NCBI RefSeq assembly: GCF_014779595.1
Contig: NZ_JACXZT010000017.1
Span: forward strand, 908 to 64,907
Length of the DNA: 64,000 nucleotides
DNA from: Halomonas sp. ML-15
GTDB lineage: Bacteria; Pseudomonadota; Gammaproteobacteria; Pseudomonadales; Halomonadaceae
Direction of reading: 5' to 3'
Both the position numbers and the translations under genes were made by a program. The first letter of the stretch is position 1. Each line of letters begins with the position of its first letter. This document shows, one piece after another, positions 16,364 to 26,993 of the stretch. The notes under the pieces were generated by a model that worked only from the letters and a program-made list of their open reading frames with translations, was not told the DNA's origin and did no database searches.

Positions 16364-18217
16364 GTGATCTCGCGCTTCGCCGCTCTCGCTCTTCGCACCG
16401 CCTTCGTCTGGCTCCTGCTGTTGCTGCCGGCGCTCGCCCATGCACAGTGGTTCTCCGGGTCGTCCGATCGCGATTTCCTGCCGGTACACGAGGCCTTCGA
16501 GGCCAGCGCATGGCGGGACGACGACACCCTTTATGTGGGCATGCAGAGCGCCGACGACTACTACCTCTATCGCCACCGCTTCGAGGTCGAGAGCCTCGAT
16601 GAAGGGGTTACCTTCGGCGACCCCGTCATTCCCCCCGGCGAGGCTCACAGCGATGAGTTCTTCGGCGATGTCTACGTCTTCTACGAGCCGGTGGTGCTGG
16701 AGATTCCCCTGGAAGGCGATCTGCCCGAGTCGCTGCCGCTGGCGCTGACCTTCCAGGGCTGCGCCGATGCCGGACTCTGCTATCCGCCCGAGCGCGTTAC
16801 CCTTGAGGCGATGCCGGGCTCACCGCCGGGGGTATATGCCAATGCTCAGGCAGGCGGCGGCGACGCTGGCGGCAGCACAGGCGCCCCCAACCTTCAGAGC
16901 GCGGACGGCCGTTTCAACGCCCTGCTGGCCGGCGCCAGCCCGTTGCTGATGGTGGGACTGTTCTTCCTCGCCGGTCTGGGGCTGACCTTCACCCCCTGCG
17001 TACTGCCAATGGTGCCGATCCTGTCGTCGATCATCGTCGGCCAGAACCCCAGCCGCGGACGCGCCTTCGTGCTCTCGGCCAGCTACGTGGCCGGCATGGC
17101 CGCTACCTATGCGGCGGTCGGGGTGCTGATGGGGCTGTTCGGTGCCGGCCTCAACCTGCAAGCGCGGCTCCAGTCGGCACCGGTGCTGATCGCCTTCAGT
17201 GCACTGTTCGTGGTTTTCGCACTGGCCATGCTCGGCGCCTTCAATCTGCGCATGTCGCCGCGCCTGGCCAGTCGAGTCGACGCCTGGCAGGCCCGCGCCC
17301 AGCGTAGCGGCCCCCCCGGCCTGGCCCTGGCCGGCGCACTCTCGGTGCTGGTGGTGTCGCCCTGCGTGTCGGCGCCGCTGGCCGGCGCACTGGTGTTCAT
17401 CTCCACCACCGGCGACGCCCTGCTGGGCGGCGCCGCGCTGCTGGCGCTGGCGCTGGGCATGGGCATTCCGCTACTGCTGGTGGGTACCTTCGGCACCACC
17501 TTGATGCCACGCACCGGGGTATGGATGAACGGCGTCAAGATCGCCTTCGGCATACTGCTCCTGGGGGTCGCGATCTGGCTGATCGAACGCCTGCTGCCAC
17601 CGGCAGTGGCGCTGCTGCTGTGGGCTGGCCTTGCCATTGGCACCGCCTTGGCCCTTGGCGCGCTGCGCCTCGACGCCCCGCGCGGCTGGCCACAGCTGCG
17701 CCAAGGTGCCGGTCTGATGCTGCTGATCTGGGGTGTCGCGCTGGTCCTGGGCGCCGCCCGCGGTGCCCAGGACCCGCTGCGCCCGCTGGCCATGGCGCCA
17801 GGCGCCATGGCCGAGCAGGGCGGGGTCGAGTTGCCGACACCGGTCAGTGTGACCCGTCTGGAGGACTTCCAGGCGGCGCTGGCCGATGCCAGCCAGCAGG
17901 GGCAGCCGGTGTTCGTCGATGTCACCGCCGACTGGTGCATTTCCTGCAAGCAGATGGAGCGCAGCGTTTATCCCAGTGCAGCGGATCAGCTGGCCAGCTT
18001 CCAGCGCATTCAGATCGACGTTACCGAGACCAGCGCCGAGAGCCGTGAGCTGCTCGATCATTTCGGCCTGTTCGGCCCCCCCAGCCTGCTGTTCTTCGAC
18101 GGCGAGCAGGAACTACGCGATGCGCGCATTCTCGGCGAGGTCGGGCGTCGCGACTTCGCCAACCACCTCGAACAGCTGCTCGGCTGGCTCGAGCAGCAGC
18201 GCGCCACCACGACGTGA
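16364..18217 (+). CDS. dsbD: Thiol:disulfide interchange protein DsbD
   Basis: A 617-residue inner-membrane protein that passes electrons from cytoplasmic thioredoxin to periplasmic DsbC/DsbG-type partners. The GTG at 16364 with AAGGA 8-9 bases before it gives a clean signal peptide (cut near ALAHAQ). The periplasmic alpha domain has Cys133 and Cys139 (GCADAGLC), and the eight-helix beta domain carries its cysteine pair in FTPCVLPM and VVSPCVSAPL. The C-terminal thioredoxin domain has WCISC at 525-528. All three redox pairs are present, so it should be active. The open frame extends upstream to 16265, but that would mask the signal peptide. Confidence 0.95.
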   Translation: MISRFAALALRTAFVWLLLLLPALAHAQWFSGSSDRDFLPVHEAFEASAWRDDDTLYVGMQSADDYYLYRHRFEVESLDEGVTFGDPVIPPGEAHSDEFFGDVYVFYEPVVLEIPLEGDLPESLPLALTFQGCADAGLCYPPERVTLEAMPGSPPGVYANAQAGGGDAGGSTGAPNLQSADGRFNALLAGASPLLMVGLFFLAGLGLTFTPCVLPMVPILSSIIVGQNPSRGRAFVLSASYVAGMAATYAAVGVLMGLFGAGLNLQARLQSAPVLIAFSALFVVFALAMLGAFNLRMSPRLASRVDAWQARAQRSGPPGLALAGALSVLVVSPCVSAPLAGALVFISTTGDALLGGAALLALALGMGIPLLLVGTFGTTLMPRTGVWMNGVKIAFGILLLGVAIWLIERLLPPAVALLLWAGLAIGTALALGALRLDAPRGWPQLRQGAGLMLLIWGVALVLGAARGAQDPLRPLAMAPGAMAEQGGVELPTPVSVTRLEDFQAALADASQQGQPVFVDVTADWCISCKQMERSVYPSAADQLASFQRIQIDVTETSAESRELLDHFGLFGPPSLLFFDGEQELRDARILGEVGRRDFANHLEQLLGWLEQQRATTT

Positions 18218-18440
18218 TCGTCGTCAAACATCCGTTTAATTGCCGGCTTCGGCGGCCATCACCGCGGCGCGCTGGACAAGCCTGATTTTTTTCGGCACAC
18301 TTCGCGAACACTGTATTTAATGGCCTATATCACGATATTTTTCACCATCGTGCCGTCATCTGGACAAAGTCAGCGCAGGTTGACAGCGTCACCTGCCGAC
18401 CCCATAACCCCGCTACCCCACCTCTGATCGAGACAGATTC

Positions 18441-18908
18441 ATGGATATTCGCAAGGTCAAGAAGCTGATCGAGCTGCTGGAAGAGTCCAACATCAGCGAA
18501 ATTGAAATTCAGGAAGGCGAAGAGTCGGTCCGCATCAGCCGTCATCCCAATGGCGCCCTCTATCAGAACAGCGTGCCGCAGTATGCGATGCCACCCAACG
18601 GCTACGCACCTCAGCCAGCGCCCCAGCCTGCCGCACCGGTCGCCGAAGAGAGCAGCGTCCCGACACAGCCCGACGGCCATGCCGTTGCCTCGCCCATGGT
18701 CGGCACCTTCTACCGCGCCCCGGCCCCCGGCGCCAAGGCGTTCGTGGAAGTTGGCCAGAGTGTCAAGAAAGGCGACCCGGTATGCATCGTCGAGGCCATG
18801 AAGATGATGAACCAGATCGAAGCCGACAAGGACGGCATCATCGAAGCCATCCTGGTCGAGGACGGTGAGCCGGTCGAGTTCGACCAGCCGATGCTCATCA
18901 TCAGCTAA
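18441..18908 (+). CDS. accB: Acetyl-CoA carboxylase biotin carboxyl carrier protein
   Basis: A 155-residue BCCP subunit. The C-terminal biotinyl domain has the EAMKMMN motif with the biotin-accepting lysine at about 121. A Pro/Ala/Gln-rich linker (about 50-78) connects it to the N-terminal assembly domain ([15 protein letters not shown]). It carries CO2 from biotin carboxylase to the transferase subunits in the first step of fatty acid synthesis. It lies 21 bases before accC. The gene is the main consumer of the biotin made by the operon at 30.5-35.0 kb. Confidence 0.97.
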   Translation: MDIRKVKKLIELLEESNISEIEIQEGEESVRISRHPNGALYQNSVPQYAMPPNGYAPQPAPQPAAPVAEESSVPTQPDGHAVASPMVGTFYRAPAPGAKAFVEVGQSVKKGDPVCIVEAMKMMNQIEADKDGIIEAILVEDGEPVEFDQPMLIIS

Positions 18909-18929
18909 CCTCCAAGGGGCGTAACCATC

Positions 18930-20270
18930 ATGTTGGACAAGGTACTCATCGCCAATCGCGGCGAGATCGCCCTGCGCATTCTGCGTGCCTGCAAGGAGCT
19001 GGGCATCAAGACCGTAGCGGTCCATTCCAAGGCTGATCGCGAGTTGATGCATGTGCGACTGGCCGACGAAGCGGTCTGCATCGGCCCGGCCTCATCGACC
19101 CTCTCCTACCTCAATATCCCGGCGCTGATCAGCGCCGCCGAAGTCACCGACGCCAGCGCGATACATCCCGGCTACGGCTTTCTCTCCGAGAATGCCAACT
19201 TTGCCGAGCAGGTCGAACGCTCGGGCTTCGTCTTCATCGGCCCGCGCGCCGAAACGATCCGCCTGATGGGTGACAAGGTCAGCGCCATCGAGGCCATGAA
19301 GAAGGCCGGCGTACCCACCGTGCCGGGCTCCGACGGCCCGGTACCGGAGGACCCCCAGCAGGCGCTGGCCATCGCCCGGCGCATCGGCTATCCGGTGATC
19401 ATCAAGGCGGCCTCCGGCGGCGGTGGTCGCGGCATGCGCGTGGTGCACAGCGAAGCTCACCTGCTGTCGTCGATCAGCGTGACCCAGAACGAGGCCAACT
19501 CGGCCTTCGGCGACGGCACCGTCTACATGGAGAAGTTTCTCGAGCAGCCGCGCCACGTCGAGGTGCAGGTACTGGCCGATGGCCAGGGCAACGCCGTGCA
19601 TCTCTATGATCGCGACTGTTCGCTGCAGCGCCGCCACCAGAAGGTTCTCGAGGAGGCCCCCGCGCCGCATCTCGACCCCGAGGCCCGCGCACGGGTGCTC
19701 AAGGCCTGCACCGACGCCTGCCTGACCATCAACTACCGCGGCGCCGGCACCTTCGAGTTCCTGTACGAGAATGGCCAGTTCTTCTTTATCGAGATGAACA
19801 CCCGGGTGCAGGTCGAGCACCCGGTCACCGAAATGGTCACCGGCGTGGACATCGTCAAGGAGCAGCTGCGCATCGCCGCCGGCATGCCGCTGTCGATCAC
19901 CCAGGACGACGTGCAGCTCAGCGGCCATGCATTCGAGTGCCGGATCAACGCCGAGGACGCACGCACCTTCATGCCGTCACCCGGCAAGGTCTCGCTCTAC
20001 CACGCACCCGGCGGACTCGGGGTGCGCATGGACTCGCATCTCTATACCGGTTATACGGTGCCGCCCTACTACGACTCGCTGATCGGCAAGCTGATCACCT
20101 GGGGCGCCGATCGCGAAATCGCTCTGACGCGCATGCGCATCGCCCTCGATGAGCTGCTGGTGGAAGGCATCAAGACCAATATCGACCTGCAGAAGGACCT
20201 GGTGCGCGACAGCTACTTCCAGCAGGGTGGAGTGAATATCCACTATCTCGAGAAAAAGCTCGCCCAGTAA
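18930..20270 (+). CDS. accC: Acetyl-CoA carboxylase, biotin carboxylase subunit
   Basis: A 446-residue ATP-grasp enzyme that carboxylates biotin on AccB. It has the N-terminal [17 protein letters not shown], the glycine-rich ATP loop ([12 protein letters not shown]), [30 protein letters not shown] with catalytic residues, and the C-terminal biotin carboxylase domain. The length is standard. It forms an operon with accB. Confidence 0.98.
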   Translation: MLDKVLIANRGEIALRILRACKELGIKTVAVHSKADRELMHVRLADEAVCIGPASSTLSYLNIPALISAAEVTDASAIHPGYGFLSENANFAEQVERSGFVFIGPRAETIRLMGDKVSAIEAMKKAGVPTVPGSDGPVPEDPQQALAIARRIGYPVIIKAASGGGGRGMRVVHSEAHLLSSISVTQNEANSAFGDGTVYMEKFLEQPRHVEVQVLADGQGNAVHLYDRDCSLQRRHQKVLEEAPAPHLDPEARARVLKACTDACLTINYRGAGTFEFLYENGQFFFIEMNTRVQVEHPVTEMVTGVDIVKEQLRIAAGMPLSITQDDVQLSGHAFECRINAEDARTFMPSPGKVSLYHAPGGLGVRMDSHLYTGYTVPPYYDSLIGKLITWGADREIALTRMRIALDELLVEGIKTNIDLQKDLVRDSYFQQGGVNIHYLEKKLAQ

Positions 20271-20288
20271 CCACCGGGTAGCCCAGGC

Positions 20289-20367
20289 TTCGTACGTAAA
20301 GTCGGCGAGCGCAGGCAATTATCGTACGAAGCCCAGCGGGGCGGCCACTGGCCGCCCCGCTATCGTT
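20289..20367. terminator. Two hairpins between accC and prmA
   Basis: GCTTCGTACG (20287-20296) pairs with CGTACGAAGC further on. A second stem is AGCGGGGCGGCC/GGCCGCCCCGCT, ending near 20362. No T-run follows, so a Rho-independent role is uncertain; an attenuating or RNA-processing role is also possible. Confidence 0.5.
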
Positions 20368-20393
20368 GGTTACCCGCCACAGGAGCCCCATTG

Positions 20394-21308
20394 ATGCCCT
20401 GGCTGCAACTCAAGGCCCATACCCCACCCGAGCACGCCGAACGTCTCGAGGAACTGCTGCTCGATGAAGGTGCCAGCGCCATCACCCTGCAGGACGCCCA
20501 TGACGATCCGGTATTCGAACCCGACCGCGGCACCACCCCGCTATGGAACGAGACAGTGCTCACCGGCCTCTACGACGACCTGGAGGGCGTCGAGGCGATG
20601 CTCGAGCGAGTCCGCCAGGCATGGGCGGTCGAACAGCCTGACGAGCCGTGTCCGGAGATTGAAGTCGAACTGCTCGCCGACCGCGATTGGGAGCGCGAGT
20701 GGATGGACGGCTTCACTCCGCTGCAGATGGGTCAACGCCTCTGGATCGTGCCCAGCTGGCATGCCGCACCGGATCCCGAGGCCGTCAACCTGCTGCTCGA
20801 CCCCGGCCTGGCCTTCGGCACCGGCACCCACCCCACCACGGCACTCTGCCTGGCGTGGCTCGACGAGCTGGCAGTGGCCGGCGAGCTCGATGGCCGCGAG
20901 TTGCTCGACGTCGGCTGCGGTTCAGGCATCCTGGCCATCGCCGCGCTCAAGCTCGGTGCTGCCAACGCGGTGGGCACCGATATCGACCCCCAGGCGCTTA
21001 CCGCCAGCCGCGACAATGCCGCACGCAATGGCGTGGACGATGCGGCCCTGGCGCTGCACTACCCCGAGCAGCTCGACGACGGACGGGCCTTCGACGTGGT
21101 CGTCGCCAATATCCTGGCCGGCCCGCTGGTCGAACTGGCTGCCATGATCGCCGGCCATGTCGCACCCGGCGGACGCCTGGCGCTGTCGGGGATCCTCGCC
21201 CAGCAGGCCGACGAGGTGCTCGACGCCTATCGCGCCCAGGGCATGATCATGGACGAGCCGTCGATTCGTGAGGGCTGGGTGCGACTAAGCGGCCAGCGCC
21301 CGGGCTGA
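20394..21308 (+). CDS. prmA: Ribosomal protein L11 methyltransferase
   Basis: A 304-residue SAM-dependent methyltransferase that modifies L11. It has an N-terminal substrate-binding domain and a Rossmann domain with LLDVGCGSGILAIAALKLGA (SAM loop) and VVANILAGPL (NxxxxPL-type motif). The ATG at 20394 has AGGAG 8-9 bases upstream; a TTG directly in front would add a single residue. It precedes dusB-fis, as in many gammaproteobacteria. Confidence 0.96.
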   Translation: MPWLQLKAHTPPEHAERLEELLLDEGASAITLQDAHDDPVFEPDRGTTPLWNETVLTGLYDDLEGVEAMLERVRQAWAVEQPDEPCPEIEVELLADRDWEREWMDGFTPLQMGQRLWIVPSWHAAPDPEAVNLLLDPGLAFGTGTHPTTALCLAWLDELAVAGELDGRELLDVGCGSGILAIAALKLGAANAVGTDIDPQALTASRDNAARNGVDDAALALHYPEQLDDGRAFDVVVANILAGPLVELAAMIAGHVAPGGRLALSGILAQQADEVLDAYRAQGMIMDEPSIREGWVRLSGQRPG

Positions 21309-21408
21309 TTGCCCTTTCGTCTCAGGCTGGCTGAATGTCCACCTTCACCCGCGGCCAGGCGGTGGGTATGATATGCCCCCCTTGATAACGATTCATCGAC
21401 GAGCCTTG

Positions 21409-22449
21409 ATGCCTCTTGACGCCTCGGCGCTGCCGTCCATCGGCCGCCACCGCCTGCCCAACCGCGTGATCCTGGCCCCCATGGCCGGTGTCACCGACCG
21501 CCCCTTCCGGCAGCTCTGTCGGCGGCTGGGGGCTGGGCTGGTGGTGGGCGAGATGGTCACCTCGGATCCCAGCCTATGGCACACCCGCAAGTCGCGACTG
21601 CGCATGGATCACGCCGGTGAGCCTGGCCCCCGCGCGGTGCAGATCGCCGGCGGTGACGCTGCCATGCTGGCCGAGGCCGCCCGCCTGAATGCCGATCAGG
21701 GCGCCGAGATCATCGACATCAATATGGGCTGTCCGGCCAAGAAGGTGTGCAACAAGGCCGCTGGCTCGGCACTGCTTCGCGACGAGCGCCTGGTGGCCGA
21801 GATTCTCGATGCCGTAGTCGCTGCCGTGGACGTGCCGGTCACGCTGAAGATTCGCACCGGCTGGTGCGACGCCAGCCGCAACGGCGAACGCATCGCCCGA
21901 CTCGCCGAGGACGCCGGCATTCAAGCCCTGGCCGTCCACGGCCGCACCCGCGAGCAGCGCTACAGCGGCTACGCCGAGTACGACACCATCGCCGCGATCA
22001 AGGCCGCGGTGTCGATTCCAGTATTCGCTAACGGCGATATCGACTCTCCTGAGAAAGCTGCCCGCGTCCTCGACTATACTGGTGCGGATGCAGTGATGGT
22101 CGGTCGTGGCGCCCAGGGCAATCCCTGGCTTTTCGCCGAGATCGACCACTACTTGAGTCACGGCCAGCGACTCGCCGCTCCTAGCACCACGCAGCGCCGC
22201 GAGGTGATGCTCGACCACCTCGCCACCCTGCATGCGTTTTACGGCGAGCACATGGGCGTGCGCATTGCACGCAAGCACCTCGGCTGGTATCTGGCCCGGC
22301 ATGCGCCGGACCCCGACGCCGTCAAGACGCTACGCGCACGTTTCAACGGCCTGGAGAGTCCCCAGGCACAGCAACACTTCGTGGATCAACTGTTTCGTCA
22401 TCCCGCCGACATGCGGCCAATGACGTCGAAGGGAATCAGTGCAGCATGA
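21409..22449 (+). CDS. dusB: tRNA-dihydrouridine synthase B
   Basis: A 346-residue FMN-dependent enzyme that reduces uridines in tRNA. It has the N-terminal [13 protein letters not shown], the Dus signature with catalytic Cys ([15 protein letters not shown]), the [10 protein letters not shown] segment and [22 protein letters not shown] for flavin binding. ATG 21409 is chosen; in-frame starts back to 21373 exist and none has a strong ribosome-binding site. Its TGA overlaps the fis ATG by four bases (ATGA), preserving the dusB-fis operon. Confidence 0.96.
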   Translation: MPLDASALPSIGRHRLPNRVILAPMAGVTDRPFRQLCRRLGAGLVVGEMVTSDPSLWHTRKSRLRMDHAGEPGPRAVQIAGGDAAMLAEAARLNADQGAEIIDINMGCPAKKVCNKAAGSALLRDERLVAEILDAVVAAVDVPVTLKIRTGWCDASRNGERIARLAEDAGIQALAVHGRTREQRYSGYAEYDTIAAIKAAVSIPVFANGDIDSPEKAARVLDYTGADAVMVGRGAQGNPWLFAEIDHYLSHGQRLAAPSTTQRREVMLDHLATLHAFYGEHMGVRIARKHLGWYLARHAPDPDAVKTLRARFNGLESPQAQQHFVDQLFRHPADMRPMTSKGISAA

Positions 22450-22790
22450 CCAGCAGGCAACCCACACAACCCAGCGCTCTGATGGCTGCGACCCAGGAGA
22501 CCCTGGACCTCGCAGCGGCACTGCCCGGCGATGACGAACCTGCGCTGTCGGCCACCCCTACCGATCGTCCGCTGCGTGAAGCGGTCGACGTCGCCATGCG
22601 ACGCTACTTCGCGCACCTCGACGGCGAATCGGTCACCGACCTCTATGCCATGGTGCTGGCGGAGGTCGAGGCGCCGCTGCTTACCGCGGTGATGGACCAT
22701 GTTGACGGCAACCAGACCCGTGCCGCCGACATGCTGGGTCTCAACCGCGGCACGCTGCGCAAGAAGCTCAAGCAGTACGACCTGATCTGA
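22446..22790 (+). CDS. fis: DNA-binding protein Fis
   Basis: A 114-residue nucleoid protein, about 16 residues longer than E. coli Fis at the N-terminus. The C-terminal core ([20 protein letters not shown]... and [27 protein letters not shown]) is strongly conserved and holds the helix-turn-helix. It bends DNA and activates rRNA and tRNA promoters, among other roles. Translation is coupled to dusB, and a strong hairpin follows. Confidence 0.97.
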   Translation: MTSRQPTQPSALMAATQETLDLAAALPGDDEPALSATPTDRPLREAVDVAMRRYFAHLDGESVTDLYAMVLAEVEAPLLTAVMDHVDGNQTRAADMLGLNRGTLRKKLKQYDLI

Positions 22791-22792
22791 CA

Positions 22793-22828
22793 CACCAAGG
22801 GAGCCGTACACGGCTCCCTTGGTGTTTA
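22793..22828 (+). terminator. Rho-independent terminator after fis
   Basis: A perfect 14-base stem, CACCAAGGGAGCCG with CGGCTCCCTTGGTG, has a 4-base loop and is followed by TTTA. Confidence 0.85.
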
Positions 22829-22870
22829 TCGCCTCATCACTTTTCGACTCACTACTTCGAGAGTAACGAC

Positions 22871-24454
22871 ATGGCCCAATCCGCCTCCTCGCTTCCCGTT
22901 CGCCGCGCCCTGCTCAGCGTCTCCGACAAGACCGGTATCGTCGATTTTGCCCGCGGGCTAAGCGAACACGGCGTCGAGCTACTCTCCACCGGCGGCACCT
23001 TCCGTCTGCTCCAGGAGAACGGCATCGCGGTCACCGAAGTCTCTGCCCATACCGGCTTTCCGGAGATCATGGACGGCCGGGTCAAGACCCTTCATCCCAA
23101 GATCCACGGCGGCATTCTCGGCCGCCGCGGCCAGGATGATGCCGTCATGGCCGAACACGGCATCGACCCCATCGACATGGTGGTGGTCAACCTCTACCCC
23201 TTCACCGAGACCGTGGCCAAGCCGGACTGCAGCCTCGAGGACGCCATCGAGAACATCGATATCGGCGGCCCGACCATGGTTCGCGCCTGCGCCAAGAACC
23301 ACGCCCATACCACCATCGTGGTCGATGCCGGCGATTATTCGCGGGTGCTCGGCGAGCTGGCCGCCCAGCGTGGCGCCGTGAGCGAGGCGACGCGCTTCGA
23401 TCTGGCGGTACGCGCCTTCGAGCATACCGCCGGCTATGACGCCGCCATCGCCGACTACCTGGGTAGCCGGGTGCCCGGTAGCGAGGATGGCTTCCCACGC
23501 ACCTACAACCTGCAGTTCCACAAGAAGCAGAGCATGCGCTACGGCGAGAACCCGCACCAGAACGCGGCCTTCTACGTCGAAGCCGACGCCAGCGAAGCCA
23601 GCGTGGCCACCGCCACCCAGCTGCAGGGCAAGGCACTGTCGTTCAACAATGTCGCCGATACCGATGCCGCCTTCGAGTGCGTCAAGGCTTTCACCGACAC
23701 CGCCTGCGTGATCGTCAAGCACGCCAACCCCTGCGGCGTGGCGGTGGGCGCAAGTCCCGGCGAGGCCTACGACAAGGCCTTCGCCACCGACCCCACCAGT
23801 GCCTTCGGCGGCATCATTGCCTTCAATGTTGCGCTGGATGCCGACACCGCGCGCGCCATCATCGACCGCCAATTCGTCGAGGTGATCATCGCCCCGGGGG
23901 TCAGCGAAGAGGCCCGCGCCATCGTCGCCGAGAAGGCCAATGTGCGCCTGCTCGACGTCGGTGAGCACTGGCCCGGCGAGCGCGAGCATGCTCACGATTT
24001 CAAGCGCGTCACCGGCGGCCTGCTGGTACAGGATCGCGACCTGGGCATGGTCGGCCGCGACGAGCTCAAGGTAGTCAGCGAGCGGGTGCCTAGCGAACAG
24101 GAGCTGCGCGACCTGGCGTTCGCCTGGAAGGTCGCCAAGTACGTCAAATCCAACGCCATTGTCTACGCCAAGGAGGGCCAGACCGTAGGCGTCGGCGCCG
24201 GGCAGATGAGCCGCGTCTACTCGGCCCGCATTGCCGGCATCAAGGCCGCCGACGAGGGCTTCTCGGTGCCCGGCTCGGTGATGGCGAGCGATGCCTTCTT
24301 CCCGTTCCGCGACGGTATCGACGCCGCTGCCGCCGCGGGAATTACCGCAGTGATCCAGCCCGGCGGCTCGATGCGTGACCAGGAAGTGATCGACGCCGCC
24401 AACGAGGCGGGGATTGCCATGGTTTTCACCGGCATGCGCCACTTCAAGCACTGA
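22871..24454 (+). CDS. purH: Bifunctional AICAR transformylase/IMP cyclohydrolase
   Basis: A 527-residue enzyme for the last two steps of purine synthesis. The N-terminal cyclohydrolase domain (about 1-200) starts with [20 protein letters not shown]. The transformylase domain (about 200-527) has RYGENPHQ and the [11 protein letters not shown] motif with catalytic Lys-His. It stands alone between two strong terminators. The related purF is at 58.4 kb. Confidence 0.98.
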   Translation: MAQSASSLPVRRALLSVSDKTGIVDFARGLSEHGVELLSTGGTFRLLQENGIAVTEVSAHTGFPEIMDGRVKTLHPKIHGGILGRRGQDDAVMAEHGIDPIDMVVVNLYPFTETVAKPDCSLEDAIENIDIGGPTMVRACAKNHAHTTIVVDAGDYSRVLGELAAQRGAVSEATRFDLAVRAFEHTAGYDAAIADYLGSRVPGSEDGFPRTYNLQFHKKQSMRYGENPHQNAAFYVEADASEASVATATQLQGKALSFNNVADTDAAFECVKAFTDTACVIVKHANPCGVAVGASPGEAYDKAFATDPTSAFGGIIAFNVALDADTARAIIDRQFVEVIIAPGVSEEARAIVAEKANVRLLDVGEHWPGEREHAHDFKRVTGGLLVQDRDLGMVGRDELKVVSERVPSEQELRDLAFAWKVAKYVKSNAIVYAKEGQTVGVGAGQMSRVYSARIAGIKAADEGFSVPGSVMASDAFFPFRDGIDAAAAAGITAVIQPGGSMRDQEVIDAANEAGIAMVFTGMRHFKH

Positions 24455-24507
24455 GGTAATTGAACGCTGGACCATCGCCCAGCGGTTTTCTCGAACAGTA
24501 CTTATTA

Positions 24508-24545
24508 GAAAACCCCATTGGCCTAGGCCAATGGGGTTTTCTGTT
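24508..24545. terminator. Bidirectional terminator between purH and the aldehyde dehydrogenase gene
   Basis: AAAACCCCATTGGCC and GGCCAATGGGGTTTT form a 15-base stem around a TA centre. A-rich and T-rich flanks on both sides allow termination from either direction. Confidence 0.9.
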
Positions 24546-24590
24546 CTTAAAGCTTATGAACTATGGCTTCCAGCTCCGGGCGAAGCCCGG

Positions 24591-26048
24591 TCAGCCCAGA
24601 TCAATACACAGATACTTGGTCTCGACGAACTCCTCGAGCCCCTGGCGCCCGCCTTCGCGGCCCAGGCCCGAGGCCTTGACCCCGCCGAACGGTGTCGCCG
24701 GGTTGGAGATCAGGCCGGTGTTGATGCCCACCATGCCGTACTCCAGCGCCTCTGCCACCCGCCAGACCCGCCCCAGGTCGCGGGAGTAGAAGTAGGCCGC
24801 CAGGCCGAACTCGGTGGCATTGGCCATGGTGATGGCGTCCTCTTCATCATCGAAGGGGAACACCGCCGCCAGCGGCCCGAAGGTCTCTTCGCGGGCAACC
24901 TTCATACTGTGGTTGGCGGCGCTGATCAGCGTCGGGGTGAAGAAGTTGCCACCCAGCGGGTGCGGGTTGCCACCCAGCAGCAGCTCGGCGCCGTGATCCA
25001 CCGCGTCGTGGACATGGTCGCTGACCTTGTCGACGGCGTTATGGTCGATCAGCGGGCCGATATTGATACCGTCTTCGGTACCGTCGCCGACATGCAGCTC
25101 ACTGTGCATGGCCACCGCCAACTTCTCGCAGAAGGCATTGACCACGCTCGACTGCACCAGGAAGCGGTTGGTGCACACGCAGGTCTGACCGGCATTGCGG
25201 AACTTGGCCGCCATGGCACCGTCCACCGCGGCGTCGAGATCGGCATCCTCGAACACGATGAACGGCGCATTGCCGCCCAGCTCCAGCGAGATCTTCTGGA
25301 TATGCTGGGCCGCCTGCGCCATCAGCGTGCGCCCCACCTCAGTTGAACCGGTAAAGGTGATCTTGCGCACCACCGGTGATTCAGTGAGCGCCGCGGCGAT
25401 CTCCGAGGCGCGCCCCGGCACCACGTTGAAGACGCCGCGCGGCACCCCGGCACGCTCGGCGAGCAGCGCCAGCGCTGTTGCCGAGAACGGCGTCTGGCTG
25501 GCCGGCTTGACCACGATCGGGCAGCCCGCGGCCAGCGCCGCGCCGGCCTTGCGGGTGATCATTGCCGCCGGGAAGTTCCACGGCGTGATGGCCCCCACCA
25601 CGCCCACCGGCTGCTTGGTGACCACCACCCGCTGGTTGGCGCTGGCAGCGGGGATCGTCTCACCGTAGATGCGCCGCGCCTCTTCGGCAAACCAGCGCAG
25701 GAAGCTCGCTGCGTAGGCGATCTCACCGGCAGCTTCCTTGAGCGGCTTGCCCTGCTCCAGGGTCATGATGGTGGCCAACTCCTGCTGATGCTCGTGCATC
25801 AGGTCGTGCCACTTCATCAGGATATCGGCACGCTCGAGCGCGGTCAGCGAGCGCCAGGCCGGAAACGCAGCCTCGGCGGCAGTAATCGCCCGCTCGGTTT
25901 CGGCACGCCCCAGCCGCGGCACACGACCGATGGTCTCGCCGTTGGCCGGATTGACGACGTCGATCTGCTCACCGCTATCGGCGGCAACCCAGCTGCCGTC
26001 GATGTAGGCGAAGGGACGAAATAGTGGACTGTCTTGCAGGGATGACAT
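24591..26048 (-). CDS. gabD: NAD(P)-dependent succinate-semialdehyde dehydrogenase-like protein
   Basis: A 485-residue aldehyde dehydrogenase. It has GVVGAITPWNFPAAMITRK (active-site Asn), KPASQTPFSA, FTGSTEVGR (coenzyme loop), the catalytic Glu in LELGGNAPFIVF and the nucleophile Cys in NAGQTCVCTNR. Overall similarity is closest to GabD, which oxidises succinate semialdehyde in GABA breakdown, but glutarate-semialdehyde dehydrogenase cannot be excluded. ATG 26048 has AAGGAG six bases upstream. No gabT-like aminotransferase gene is adjacent. Confidence 0.88.
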   Translation of the reverse strand: MSSLQDSPLFRPFAYIDGSWVAADSGEQIDVVNPANGETIGRVPRLGRAETERAITAAEAAFPAWRSLTALERADILMKWHDLMHEHQQELATIMTLEQGKPLKEAAGEIAYAASFLRWFAEEARRIYGETIPAASANQRVVVTKQPVGVVGAITPWNFPAAMITRKAGAALAAGCPIVVKPASQTPFSATALALLAERAGVPRGVFNVVPGRASEIAAALTESPVVRKITFTGSTEVGRTLMAQAAQHIQKISLELGGNAPFIVFEDADLDAAVDGAMAAKFRNAGQTCVCTNRFLVQSSVVNAFCEKLAVAMHSELHVGDGTEDGINIGPLIDHNAVDKVSDHVHDAVDHGAELLLGGNPHPLGGNFFTPTLISAANHSMKVAREETFGPLAAVFPFDDEEDAITMANATEFGLAAYFYSRDLGRVWRVAEALEYGMVGINTGLISNPATPFGGVKASGLGREGGRQGLEEFVETKYLCIDLG

Positions 26049-26155
26049 GATGTTCTCCTTTCCATCACTGCGCTGCGTCGACAGCGCACGGGGATGATGC
26101 GAAATTATCGCCACGAAAATTCTGGCCGCGGGGGTGGATCACAGCATGAAGGGAA

Positions 26156-26434
26156 TCATGGCGACAGGGAAGGTTCGACCAGCGCCGCAAGCGTCGCGAC
26201 GACAATGGCCAAGGCCACCGCCAGCCAGCAGAAAGCTCGCCCCTTATAGCGTAGTGGATCACGGCGGATCTGGCGCAGCCCGATCAGGGCCAGCACCGCG
26301 GCAGCGATATTCAGCGGCGGCACACGCCCTTCGAAGAACAGCGCCACGAAGGCGGTAATGATGGCCGCTACCGCAAAGCCGGCATAGCGCTTGCGTGGCG
26401 GATGGGACTCGGCGGGGGTTTCGGCGTGTGACAA
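26156..26434 (-). CDS. Small membrane protein, DUF4190-like
   Basis: A 92-residue protein with three predicted transmembrane helices (about 18-35, 40-57 and 68-86). The central IGLRQIRRDPLRYKGRAFCWLAVALA pattern resembles DUF4190 membrane proteins, of unknown function. A short polar N-terminus faces probably inward. It stands alone between the aldehyde dehydrogenase and folX on the same strand. Confidence 0.65.
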   Translation of the reverse strand: MSHAETPAESHPPRKRYAGFAVAAIITAFVALFFEGRVPPLNIAAAVLALIGLRQIRRDPLRYKGRAFCWLAVALAIVVATLAALVEPSLSP

Positions 26435-26520
26435 GCCAGCATCTCCAGGCGTCTGTATCTCCCCATGCTAAGCCGACTCGCCCCCGGAAACCAACCCCGC
26501 CTCAGTGACTCGCGCCGAGC

Positions 26521-26931
26521 TCAGCCAGTATGGCGGGTCTCACGCGTATCCGACAGCGTGATCGATACCGAATCGGCAAAGCGCAGGGCATGGGGCTTGT
26601 CGATTTCGACCTGCGCGGTCAGTACCTGCTCGTAGGACATGATGATATCCAGCACCTCACGGGTCATTCGCTCCAGCAGCAGAAAGCGATGCCCCTCGAC
26701 GTGGGCGATGACATGCTTGGTGATGGTGCGGTAGTTGAGCGCTTGATCGATATGGTTGAACTGCACCGCGCGTGCCGCGCGATAGCGGATGGTGGCATTG
26801 ATCACCACATCCTGACGGTTCTTGATCTCGTCTTCCTTGATGCCAATATGGGTGCGCAACCGTAAGTTCTTGATTCGGATGGTCGCCAGATCGTGATCAA
26901 GATGCTGATCGTCAAGCGCGTGCAGTGGCAT
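26521..26931 (-). CDS. folX: Dihydroneopterin triphosphate 2'-epimerase
   Basis: A 136-residue FolB/FolX family protein. The stretch [19 protein letters not shown], the [22 protein letters not shown] core and [19 protein letters not shown] match E. coli FolX more closely than FolB, so epimerisation of dihydroneopterin triphosphate is the likely reaction. It follows folE by about 60 bases on the same strand, consistent with a pterin operon. ATG 26931 has AGGAGG eight bases upstream. Confidence 0.9.
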   Translation of the reverse strand: MPLHALDDQHLDHDLATIRIKNLRLRTHIGIKEDEIKNRQDVVINATIRYRAARAVQFNHIDQALNYRTITKHVIAHVEGHRFLLLERMTREVLDIIMSYEQVLTAQVEIDKPHALRFADSVSITLSDTRETRHTG

Positions 26932-26993
26932 GGGCGGGCCTCCTCGGCCGGATGCAATCGGTGGTCAGCGCTACAGGATATCCTGGTGGCGAT

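Noticed and set aside
22979-24475. Long minus-strand frame opposite purH
   Set aside because: Mirror of a conserved purine gene; no start signal or recognisable domain.
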